Positions 57,401-64,000 of a DNA stretch of 64,000 nt are shown here, in pieces; the first letter of the stretch is position 1, and every line of letters starts with the position of its first letter. Below the pieces are notes generated by a model. It was not told the origin of the DNA. It saw nothing but the letters and a program-made list of their open reading frames with translations, and made no database searches. The position numbers and the translations under genes were made by a program. The DNA is from Nectonema munidae (lineage: Eukaryota > Nematomorpha > Nectonematoida > Nectonematidae): positions 372,001-436,000 of the forward strand of contig JAUIRK010000964.1 of NCBI GenBank assembly GCA_030549495.1, written 5' to 3'.

Positions 57401-60400
57401 AGAGCTTAAGTTTCTATTCAAAGAAAAGGAATTAATGAAAGAGAAACGTTAAACTCTTTGAGAAATAGCTTACCTTAAAACTTTCAGAAAGGTTTCTATT
57501 TTCAGTACTCAACGGAGATAACTTTTTATTCAAGCGAGAAATTTCAGCGTTCAGTTGAGCATTTTCATCAGACAGCTTGTTTATTTCTAATCGAAGTTTC
57601 GTAGCGCTAGAAAGACATTCGTCCATTTTGGGTTTCATCTGTTCATAATCAACCAACAAGAGTTCATATTTCTTTTTAAAATCATCTAGTTCATTTTGCG
57701 CGCCGGCAGTTCTATAAGCAACAAGATTACCATCAAATTATGAGAATAAATATTAATCGCCAATTATTATAAGTCTCTAATTTCTATTGTTAAATAAGTT
57801 AATTCATAAAAACATAAATTACACTTAAAATGTAAAGAAATAATAAAGAAAATAGGTTCTAAGAAGACTTTTTTGAAAAAAATGTATGAAAAATAACTAC
57901 AAAAGAAAGTGTTTTAAAACATTGATCGAATAGCGTGTTTCTCTTTAATCAAGATAGATGTAATATCTGTAGCAGGGATCGGTAAAGCCAAAAACTGTGC
58001 ATACATGGATCAGGAGATGGAAGAATTAAAATATTGCTCCTACCGTTGGCTCTTAGCGAATATGCAATATGAAATGTGGCAAAAAAGGTCCAATCTTTAA
58101 ATATTAATATCCCAGTAAACAATTTTCTACCATACAATTCGAAATCTATAAATAATTTATTCAATAATATGTAGTTTAAACATTAAAAAATACTTCACAC
58201 TGTACCACTTTACTTCGCATGGTCTCGAAAAAAAGAAATGCTAATGTTTGTCAAATTTTTTACGCAAGGATTCCTTTTTATTTTGTATGCCAAAAAATGT
58301 ACTTAAAAAGGTTAGCATTTGTTATAAGCAGGCAAACGTCTATTAAAATAACACTAAAAAGAGCTATAAAAAGTGGTTTTTGTAAATAGGCGCTAGACTA
58401 ATGAGTAGTGAACGAGTTGATTCAGGATAGTTATAAACAAGTGGTTATTTAAGCAGGTTTAACGGTTGTTCACATTTACTACTAAAATGAGTCAATTCTG
58501 TGTTTTATTGGTATGCATTTTGCGCAAAATGAATGATATATCGAGATAGAAGAGCAGCTTTCAAATTATGTTTTCATATTTAGGAAAAGTGGCGTTTTCA
58601 GAAGATGCATAGTGATGATGCGTGTGAATAAAATCAATGACTAAATCAAGTGTAAGCTAACTACTACTGATCCGACGAGTACGAGAAATGAGCGCTTTTG
58701 AGTTGTTGTATCGAGACTTTCTTGTCTCATTTTCGCTACTAAAAACCGATCACTCTTAATTTTCAAGCCCTGCCACGCCCTCCAATAATCATGCTAGAAT
58801 TGATGTCTATTTATTTATTTGTCTTCGCATGTACATATCTTTAATAAAGTAAATTAAAACTATCATCATTAAATAAACCTTCAGGAAAGGATATCTATGA
58901 ACAAAAATATCAAGTTAATAAAATATATTCATACTTTATCAAATTTAATATTCCTTTATTTTAACCGATTAGTGTCGAACATTCCGAAAATAGGAATATT
59001 TTTGAAATTAAAAATGTTTATTATAGCAAGCAAATCATTTTCAATAGAAAAACATTAGTTGCTTCTTAACTTAGTTGATTTAATTTTACAAATAAATGAA
59101 AAAGTAAACACAAGTTTGTTTTCTTTTAAAGTATAAAAAGCGGATGAGCTCGTCTTGCTTTGTTTCCTCCAGCTGCGAAATCCACACATCCGATAAAATT
59201 ATTGCAAATGTTTTTTTAAATGATTTATATTTATGTAAGGAAGAAGATCTATAGAAAGTTGAGTATAAAAATGCATGAATTAGCGCAGATCCAAGTTTCC
59301 ATTCATATAAATAACAACTTGATAAAACTTACTTTTTAGCTTCATCCTTAGAAGCTTCAATGAATTTGCTCTTCTCAAACTGGAGCTTGGCATTTTTTTT
59401 GGATATTTCATCGAGCAAATTTCGTAAATCGCTAATTTCACGATCATACATCGACTTTACGTTTGTACTTTCACTTTTCGATTGTTCTTCTAGAAGCTCT
59501 ATTTGTTGGCATAGAACAGTATTTTGATTCTCCACTTTTCTAATTTTGTCTAAAATGTTGTATTTACATTGCTGATTTCCCCAACTTTTCAACTTTTGGA
59601 AATATTTTTAAAATACACTAATTCCCTAGATACCAAATTACCAAGGTTTAATTGACGATATAATGTAGGCCTAATTAAAAACACTACCTGATATGAATGT
59701 AGATAGTGAATATAGAAAAAGGGTTCATCTATAAGTATATATAGAACTTATATTGATATCATTGGTGGGGGCGAGCGAATCACAGAAAATAATTTAAAAC
59801 GTTGAGTAAATGAAAAAATAGTATCTATATTTAGTAAAAAATACAAAAAGACAACCATAAACGCGCCTCCTATGTATAGAGCAGACAGGATTGTCGCTGG
59901 AACAGCCATTTTGAAATTTTTTCCCCACTAAATTTTATTGAATTCTAGCTAGGCACCAATTGGCTGCCACACACACCTTCTAAAAATGATTTAGTAGCCG
60001 AAACGGCATGAATTATAAGTTAAATATATTTTTATCTATTCACATTCATAAAAGCACAATATACAATTATTTGTGATTCGTGAGCAACTTATTATCACCA
60101 GATCATGAATGGAAAATAAAAAAACTAAAAATAGGCAGCTTAAAAATTGAAATCATTTAGATCAAAGTGTTTCAAATAGGGTAAAAGATAGCTGTGAAAT
60201 GAATTCATAATAATTAGCCAGATTGTGCAAAATATGAGAGTAAAATTTGAATAAAACTTTGAAAGAAGGTATATTATTTAGGTTACAGCCTCTATTTCGC
60301 TAGTGGTTTAATTAGGTTACGCTCATATCTGCCCTTGATATGCATGTGTGTGTGCACTGTAAATTCTCCTCTGGAAAATACAAGGCATTGACAACACAGA

Positions 60401-63400
60401 CACTTCAATATTCCATCTCACCTGAAGTATTCTACTTTCCTATACTACTACTATAAAGCTTTCAAATCATGCGCGCATAATCTCTTTGAATGTGCGCACA
60501 CATAAAACCTAGGGAATCTAGCGTGCGCTAAGTAAAAGTGACGACCTTACACCAAAGATACATTGTTTTTGAAAGTTTAGTGCATCGAGTATTTATTTTG
60601 AGTGTCGGCGTAATTATCCCGTACACAATCTCTTTTTCTTTGTTATCCCTAAACACAACCTTAGAAAACTTCTGAGCCATCATCAATGAAAATAGAATAA
60701 TAAAAGTGTATATCACACGCATTATTCTGTTGGTTCGACTATTCCTCTTATCGCTTCCCTAATCTTGTCAAGAGTTGAAAGAGTCTTGATTTTAGAATTA
60801 TCAAATTATGCAAAATTTTTCTAGAAAATACTAATTAAAAAGCCAAATATTTAAATTCCAATATTTGACTTTTTCATGACTCTAATAGCGATCGATAAAT
60901 AAATCCAGTAAACAACCTTATAATATTACTTTTAATACGCTTTCCTCACATCTGAAAATTGGCCACGCTAAATAATTATATGGCTATTGATATTTTGTTT
61001 ATTCAAATAATTTAATTATATAAATTAAATTTTCTTTTTCTTCCTTTAAAACATTGGTTTCGAAAATAAAGTTCATGGCCCTGGAATGAATCTTACTAAG
61101 GCTGAAATTATTCTACTTACATATTTCATAACTTCAATGATTTGAATCTATCTACAAATACATATTTTGGATTTTTGTATTAACCCGTTAACGCCCAGAG
61201 TCGACTATAGTCGACTTTACAAAAATAAAATCGTCTGCGTTTATCAAATCTCTTTAATACAAATCTTCTGAATTCTTATTATTATTATTAATCTTTTAAA
61301 TAAAATATAATTCAATGTTTCCCATTTAAAAAAGTAGTTGTGTTTCAGTGAATATAAAATGTGAGATGGCATGGCAAACTTAATATTACAAAAAGGCACA
61401 CGTACTGAAAGGTCACCAAAGGCTGATTTAAATGTTTAAAATTTTACTCTTTTTTACATTTCCAAGCTTAAATAAAGTTTTCTAAAGTTAGCCATTTATC
61501 ATCTCAGGTTTCAAACTCCAAGGGTGCTTAGAATATTCAAATAATCAAGAAGTATTTTTAAAAATTATAATCAAGCTGGACACAATGACAAAAAACAGAA
61601 GTAAACGAAAATGTTAGCATCTGGGCATATAGCATATCTAAAAAAAAGACCCTTGATTTATAATGGAGATACCCAAAAAAAGTATTGGCTGCAAACTGGG
61701 ATAGTGAATGGCGGCCATGGAGTCATTTAGAGGAGCCAGACCGGGAGCCAAGCTGATCACATCAAATCTCCGATAAACTTAGCAACAACGGTAACTAACT
61801 AGCAAATATAGCATAAAATTTAAAAAGTTACTTCTTCATCAACATCTGACTAATTAATTAACAAGTTTTAATTAATAAGGAAACAAATATGCTTAAAGCT
61901 AACTATATTATACATGGTTTAAATAATTATCTAGCAAAACGAAAGAGATAGAATAATTTTTACTAAATCAAACTAATAAGCAATTAAACCAACTAATTAA
62001 TAAAACAAAAAATTAACAAAAGACCAATTAATAAACTAAAGAACTAACAATAAAACTAATTAAAATTTATATATTATTTAACCTTTTAACTACTTATCAT
62101 TTTTAGAAAAATCCATCATCTGTTTTATCCCCAAAAGCCAGCATGTCTTATAAAATAAGTTTGGGAAATTCAACATGTCTTATAAAATAAGTGCTTCTAA
62201 TGTTGAAAAGATAAGTGTTTCTGCTTCAAATCTCGTTAAATTTCAAAATTCTAATAAGAAAAGACGCCCCATTCCACTTGAAGAAAGCTCATTAGAGAAC
62301 AAAAACGCGATTTTCCAAAAGATTGAAATTGTTCGTAGGTATTTATTTCTTGGAACATTCACCAAACAAGGAAAATAACATGTAAAAATATATTCGAAGA
62401 AGTCTCTTTTTTTATGGCGAAGCAACTTCAACTTCTCTATTTTATGAGAACAAGTAATAAAATCAAAAATTTAAAAGGTACCCAGAATGTACGATAAATG
62501 TATCAAGAAGAAAAATTATAATTTATTGGATGGGATAATTGATATTACTAAAAAAGTAATGGACTTTGGATATATAAAGAAGATATGCACCTTTATCGTC
62601 TTCAAATTGAAAGTAAAGGAAGTATTGGGTACACAGCTGGAAAAGTTGCTAACCTTAAAACAATTAATCCTTCAAAAAGAACGAAAATATAATCTATTTC
62701 TAATTTGACTTCAAAGACAAGCGACTTCTCGGATCTAACTTCTGACTCGGATAGAGAGTCAGAAAATGAATAAAAAGAAGGCGATTCATATGAAGAATAA
62801 ATAAAAAAATATAGTAAAATGGATGATGCAAACAATTTCGTCCTCATCTTTGGGATTGTCAACAAGCAAAGATGCAAAAGTTTGTCACTTTTTCTCCGAA
62901 AAAAACAACAATATACAAACTCCCTGTCAATCTGGAATTTATTAAAAAAAACAATGAAAGGACATTACATTTCGAGAGCAAACAAATTGATAATCAAGAG
63001 TTCAAGTACTTGTTTTAAAAAATGAAGAAAAGGAAATCAAACTATCAGCTTTACAATGTCCAAATGGCAAATAAGACACAATTTCAATTTTTTTGGAATA
63101 TAATTTATGGAATAGCATAAAAATTATTATTACAGATACTAAAACGTTAACACAGGAAAAAAGAACAGAGTGGTTGTTCAAATACAAAGAAATTTTATTG
63201 AAAGAGATAGAAAAGAGCCACAATATATTGGGTGTCAATACGATATCCTTGATAGAGTACTTCGTTTAGTGATAGATGAAGAGAATGGAATTAAAAGCAA
63301 ATCTTCTGATATTGAATACTCTTTGTATCCGAAGTATTAGAAAAATACGAAGATCTCAAAAATAATTTTAGCAATGGTGCGAACTGCGAAGTTAATTGCG

Positions 63401-64000
63401 AAAGTTGATGGTTGGCGAGATTATGTGAAATTTCTTCATAATTTAGAGTTCGCCAATTTTTAATACAGGGATATAAAATTAATAGCCATAACCCTAGTGT
63501 TTAAACATGAAATTATTGTTGTGAATTATTGTTGTAATGAAAGTAAACAATTCAGAACTAAAACTCTGTACTCGATGCAAACTATTTTGGTATTTTATGA
63601 AATCAGATTAGGGGCCGGTGGGCCCAACGTCTGGCATTTGGTGTGTGCTTCTAAGTGCAAAAAGATTGTTCCATGATTGAAAATAATTTTTTTAACATCA
63701 ATCTTGCCCTATACATTTTATTCAGAATAATAAGTTTATATAAAAAATTAAACATATCAGTTATATCGAAAAATTTTAGTTTCAAATTTCTTCTCGGAGT
63801 GAGAGCAGTGGCTGGCAGCTTAAATAATAATTTTAACAGAATCGGTTCTTTTCATCATCTTAACTTAATGAAATATAAACAAATGAAAAATGCAACAGTC
63901 ATGAAAAACGCGATAATACGAAGGTTGTCGCTTGGTAAATAAATTGCATAGCTTTTTTACATATAGCAATCAAGGCTAGAATTTTACCGATGTAAGCAGC
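42393..64000 (-). CDS. Lam: Nuclear lamin, 12 recognised exons, 5' end outside window
   Basis: Nuclear intermediate-filament protein that polymerises under the inner nuclear membrane. Coding exons on the minus strand: 63988->64000, 59333-59549, 57474-57711, 57264-57413, 53266-53436, 52111-52337, 51917-52057, 50837-51030, 48656-48792, 45165-45257, 44869-45108, 42393-42455. Every junction has GT/AG and matching phase, giving about 627 visible residues. In order they encode the coil 1A end (AAYIDKIRKVE), coil 1B with DETLKRVDLENRIQTLKEDL, coil 2 ending DYQELESVKIALDQE, two basic clusters (KRARR and KGKRKLAK, likely nuclear localisation signals), the Ig-like lamin tail domain with PEGKYVKLTN, and a C-terminal CVIM prenylation box. 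The tail domain plus CaaX exclude cytoplasmic filaments. Only the head and the start of coil 1A lie beyond the right edge. Introns of 49 to 4438 bp hold Tigger, piggyBac and other transposon remnants. The rod is unusually long (see findings). Confidence 0.94.
42456..44868. other. Lamin intron 11
   Basis: 2.4-kb intron. It holds a possible TTAA MITE end at 42670 (ttaaccttttagtgccgaca, similar to 58962), otherwise AT-rich with no gene seen. Confidence 0.5.
44869..45108 (-). CDS. Lam: Lamin exon 11: lamin tail domain core
   Basis: 240-nt exon, 80 codons, phase 0 on both sides, acceptor TTTTTATTTAG, donor GTAATA. It encodes DVCLGGWMISRTTG, TYTIGRRLTIPAGESIIFY and TYVTTLFNSDGE, following human lamin A GNWQIKRQNG...TYRFPPKFTLKAGQVVTIW...LRTALINSTGEE strand for strand. 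A fully open antisense frame across the exon is a shadow. Confidence 0.94.
45165..45257 (-). CDS. Lam: Lamin exon 10: start of lamin tail domain
   Basis: 93-nt exon, 31 codons, phase 0 on both sides, acceptor CGCTTCAG, donor GTACGA. It encodes GGIQISESDPEGKYVKLTNE, matching the first strands of the Ig-like lamin tail domain (VAVEEVDEEGKFVRLRNKS in human lamin A). Confidence 0.92.
45540..45890. mobile_element. Possible hAT MITE in lamin intron 9
   Basis: The right edge, reversed, reads CACTGATTCCCAAACGGTGT then GCCGCGCCACT, typical of hAT MITE ends, and ggcaccctttgagg (45655) mirrors ggcaccctttagtgg (45841). No clear target duplication. A (aac)n microsatellite follows at 45957-45974. Confidence 0.4.
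46090..47660 (-). mobile_element. Tigger/pogo transposon in lamin intron 9
   Basis: Minus-strand transposase pieces in order: ILQKLPQERENKVLNFQKFI and NIGNMDETPIYFDM (first catalytic Asp region), MFPKGVFVDVNAKGWMDEEG, RSLLVWDMFKPHLCAEAKK (second Asp), TDLAVIPAGLTSLLQPVDVS with LNKPFKDNIRKEWNDW, then an acidic tail. This is the pogo/Tigger pattern with both motifs preserved. The frame is interrupted a few times. Near the right edge, ggggtcttataagccgaac (47629 on) resembles a Tigger terminus. The insertion is co-oriented with lamin. Confidence 0.88.
47661..48655. other. Lamin intron 9, continued
   Basis: AT-rich. A Tigger-like end lies at 48220-48269: reversed it reads CAGTAGGCCCTTACCCATTT followed by GCCGTTCACTATTCGTGG, next to a TA. 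Its partner end is not clear. Confidence 0.45.
48656..48792 (-). CDS. Lam: Lamin exon 9: tail with second basic cluster
   Basis: 137-nt exon, acceptor TTTTTTAATAG, donor GTAACA, phase 1 in and phase 0 out. It encodes SQKGKRKLAKPHVF followed by a Ser-rich and acidic stretch (SSFKDDDDSLKKSF). KGKRKLAK resembles the classic lamin nuclear localisation signal (KKRKLE). Too short to stand out as an ORF; found from phase and context. Confidence 0.85.
48793..50836. other. Lamin intron 8
   Basis: 2.0 kb. It contains a SINE-like B-box GGATTCGATCCC at 49446-49457 with an upstream gtagagcgcc, a hAT-like gtgatcgccaacccttttc at 49565, and a 13-base C run at 50612-50624. The minus-strand piece LWNDDDRDNEVVEMERDFDL near 50030-50085 is acidic and unassigned. 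Confidence 0.45.
50837..51030 (-). CDS. Lam: Lamin exon 8: tail linker with basic cluster
   Basis: 194-nt exon, acceptor TTCAATTTTAG, donor GTAAAT, phase 2 in and phase 1 out. Low-complexity Ser/Thr/Lys-rich tail with SATSTPVN (a possible mitotic Thr-Pro kinase site just after the rod) and SKRARRTDSQ, a candidate nuclear localisation signal. Confidence 0.85.
51031..51916. other. Lamin intron 7 with probable hAT MITE
   Basis: 51162-51404 has a G-rich left part (gggcggggaggggggg) and a right end that reversed reads CAGTGGCGGATCCAAGGGGG, the same terminus type as the large hAT at 5931-9393. Target duplication unclear. Confidence 0.5.
51917..52057 (-). CDS. Lam: Lamin exon 7: end of rod
   Basis: 141-nt exon, acceptor TTTTTCCAG, donor GTAAAT, phase 2 on both sides. 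It encodes DYQELESVKIALDQELSIY then SSLLSNEEAR. This aligns without gaps with the filament helix-termination motif of lamins (EYQELLDIKLALDMEI...YRKLLEGEEER), but the usually invariant RKLLEGEE is changed to SSLLSNEE. The exon is missing from simple long-ORF scans because of its size. Confidence 0.9.
52111..52337 (-). CDS. Lam: Lamin exon 6: coil 2
   Basis: 227-nt exon, acceptor TTTATAG, donor GTGAGT, phase 0 in and phase 2 out. Continuous coiled coil such as LEKQINSLRNEVTQLKNLN. It makes the coil one heptad longer than in human lamin A when measured to the conserved YQEL. Confidence 0.9.
52640..52985. mobile_element. Possible foldback element in lamin intron 5
   Basis: The left block (52640-52690) and right block (52921-52985) share, in inverted sense, ttagccga, ctggacattt/ctgacattt and accaaa/accgaa words. 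Same style as foldbacks A-D but more decayed. Confidence 0.4.
53014..53265 (+). other. Open frame antisense inside lamin intron 5, unknown
   Basis: From a plus-strand acceptor-like TTGCTTTTCAG (53026-53036) the frame stays open for 130 codons and runs antisense into lamin exon 5. The part before the exon reads MAERLSRYVCAQIAARNEVL and VQVKRLRRNVNGRLLGPLKI, Arg-rich and less AT-rich than the intron. It may be an exon of a nested gene or a retrocopy fragment; no family recognised. The part from 53266 on is a shadow of lamin. Confidence 0.2.
53266..53436 (-). CDS. Lam: Lamin exon 5: linker 2 and start of coil 2
   Basis: 171-nt exon, 57 codons, phase 0 on both sides, acceptor ACATTTTAG. The donor GTATTC is weak. 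It encodes QIMEAQTRHEIIVKEVEPEI and EYEGKLEAEIEEMRRNNELQ, colinear without gaps with human lamin A EELRETKRRHETRLVEID and following. Confidence 0.9.
53437..54399. other. Lamin intron 4, right part, no gene seen
   Basis: AT-rich with no recognisable element except the piggyBac debris that starts near 54400. Confidence 0.4.
54400..56640 (-). mobile_element. piggyBac transposon remnant with duplicated 3' part
   Basis: Minus-strand pieces in piggyBac order: LLWSKTLGSNFYKETMSRSR, FCEIQRFLHFDLKSNRSL, DKFAAISEMWYRFISNCQSN, FLAIDEELFPSKTRCPFTQF (first catalytic Asp), KMWLLVDIKTKYLLNGFPN (second Asp region), and VYQGKRNKNVLLLSSLHKNV. Several frame breaks. The C-terminal/3' part occurs twice in direct orientation (54408-54655 and 55036-55290), so either two copies landed side by side or a local duplication occurred. 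It sits in lamin intron 4, co-oriented with lamin. Confidence 0.85.
56641..57263. other. Lamin intron 4, left flank of exon 4
   Basis: AT-rich; the opposing frames at 56951-57223 are mutual shadows. No gene seen. Confidence 0.4.
57264..57413 (-). CDS. Lam: Lamin exon 4: C-terminal coil 1B
   Basis: 150-nt exon, 50 codons, phase 0 on both sides, acceptor TTGAATAG and donor GTATTT. It carries the strongest lamin signature of the gene, DETLKRVDLENRIQTLKEDL followed by DFKKSMYNE, nearly residue for residue with human lamin A 185-214. Confidence 0.93.
57474..57711 (-). CDS. Lam: Lamin exon 3: coil 1B, includes extra heptads
   Basis: 238-nt exon, acceptor CTTATAG, donor GTAAGC, phase 2 in and phase 0 out. 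It encodes 79 residues of uninterrupted coiled coil (for example KLRLEINKLSDENAQLNAEI). This exon or the next must contain most of the 35-residue excess over human lamin A. Confidence 0.9.
57712..59332. other. Lamin intron 2
   Basis: 1.6 kb. Holds a possible TTAA MITE end at 58960-58997 (ttaaccgattagtgtcgaac, then attccgaaaataggaat), related to the MITE at 8907. Otherwise no gene seen. Confidence 0.45.
59333..59549 (-). CDS. Lam: Lamin exon 2: end of coil 1A and start of coil 1B
   Basis: 217-nt exon between a TTTTAG acceptor and a consensus GTAAGT donor, phase 1 in and phase 2 out. It encodes KIRKVENQNTVLCQQIELLE and MYDREISDLRNLLDEISKK, matching human lamin A around residues 48-117 with regular hydrophobic heptads. 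In-frame reading upstream of the acceptor is intronic. Confidence 0.9.
59550..62129. other. Lamin intron 1, left part
   Basis: AT-rich. At 61182 there is TTAACCCGTTAACGCCCAGA followed by gtcgactatagtcgac, a piggyBac-type end; no partner found. The minus frame at 60528-60722 (MRVIYTFIILFSLMMAQKFS) begins like a signal peptide but has no further support. Confidence 0.4.
62130..63480 (+). mobile_element. Transposon-associated coding fossil in lamin intron 1
   Basis: Plus-strand pieces in several frames: SYKISASNVEKISVSASNLV, RRPIPLEESSLENKNAIFQK, SKTSDFSDLTSDSDRESENE, then EPQYIGCQYDILDRVLRLVI and DIEYSLYPKY with GWRDYVKFLHNLEF. From memory, the PQ(F/Y)IGCQ..xLDRxLR...NIEY pattern recurs in multi-copy proteins of arthropods and cnidarians that behave as mobile-element genes, but I cannot name the superfamily. 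Many breaks. A 20-base motif (catgtcttataaaataagt) is repeated at 62141 and 62173. Confidence 0.5.
63481..63987. other. Lamin intron 1, right end
   Basis: No gene seen. The plus frame 63655-63942 is antisense within the intron and shows no motif. Confidence 0.35.
63988..64000 (-). CDS. Lam: Lamin exon 1, 3' end only
   Basis: The last 13 bases of an exon are inside the window. They read A-A-Y-I plus the first base of an Asp codon, followed by a GTAAAA donor. Joined in phase 1 to the 59333-59549 exon this gives AAYIDKIRKVE, matching the conserved coil 1A stretch of lamins (LNDRLAxYIDRVRxLE). The head domain and start codon must lie to the right of the window. Confidence 0.75.

Noticed and set aside
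60528-60722. Secreted protein first exon (MRVIYTFIILFSLMMAQ)
   Set aside because: Signal-peptide-like start only; no convincing donor or downstream exon within intron 1.
1-64000. LTR retrotransposons, endogenous viruses or Polintons
   Set aside because: I looked for long terminal repeats, protease/integrase or capsid-like frames and saw none; the only reverse transcriptases are of the non-LTR type.

Overview
The window looks like nuclear DNA of an AT-rich, transposon-rich invertebrate, most likely an arthropod. The evidence is the base composition, GT-AG introns of up to several kb, a spliced nuclear lamin, a transmembrane collagen, tRNA-derived SINEs and many degraded hAT, Tigger/pogo, piggyBac and LINE copies. 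The repeat style reminds me of parasitic copepods such as the salmon louse, but that is a guess. I saw no bacterial operons, CRISPR arrays, rRNA genes or LTR/retroviral or Polinton fossils.

Three host genes are supported, all on the minus strand. (1) A type II transmembrane collagen: a first exon at 26971-27175 encodes a signal anchor and a furin-like site, and short phase-1 Gly-X-Y exons follow at 12326-12376, 12199-12270, 12043-12141 and 2064-2234. The gene probably runs off the left edge. (2) A single-exon homologue of human C18orf63 (DUF4708) with a SAP-like C-terminus at 38177-39796. (3) A nuclear lamin in 12 recognised exons, from the last bases of coil 1A at 63988-64000 to a 63-nt exon ending in the CaaX box CVIM at 42393-42455. 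All lamin splice phases agree. Its rod appears 35 residues (5 heptads) longer in coil 1 and 7 residues (1 heptad) longer in coil 2 than human lamin A. A possible small two-exon gene of unknown function lies at 20436-20863.

Most of the rest is transposon debris. 4998-10880 holds a LINE split by a 3.5-kb hAT element with decayed 8-bp target duplications; that hAT carries a second hAT fragment and a TTAA-flanked MITE. A second copy of the LINE family lies at 23690-25850. Other hATs are at 11178-11914, 18353-19680 and 34503-34785. Tigger/pogo remnants are at 2540-3500, 17553-18180 and 46090-47660, piggyBac at 54400-56640, and a transposon-associated coding fossil at 62130-63480. Several foldback elements have long inverted arms built from repetitions of one short word that differs between elements (12479-13100, 14785-15203, 27903-28828, 40163-40467 and perhaps others).

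The host genes have no evident pathway in common. Lamin acts in the nuclear envelope, the collagen at the cell surface or in matrix, and the C18orf63 homologue has no established role. The shared feature is that introns and spacers of this minus-strand cluster have been heavily colonised by mobile elements while the exons stayed intact.
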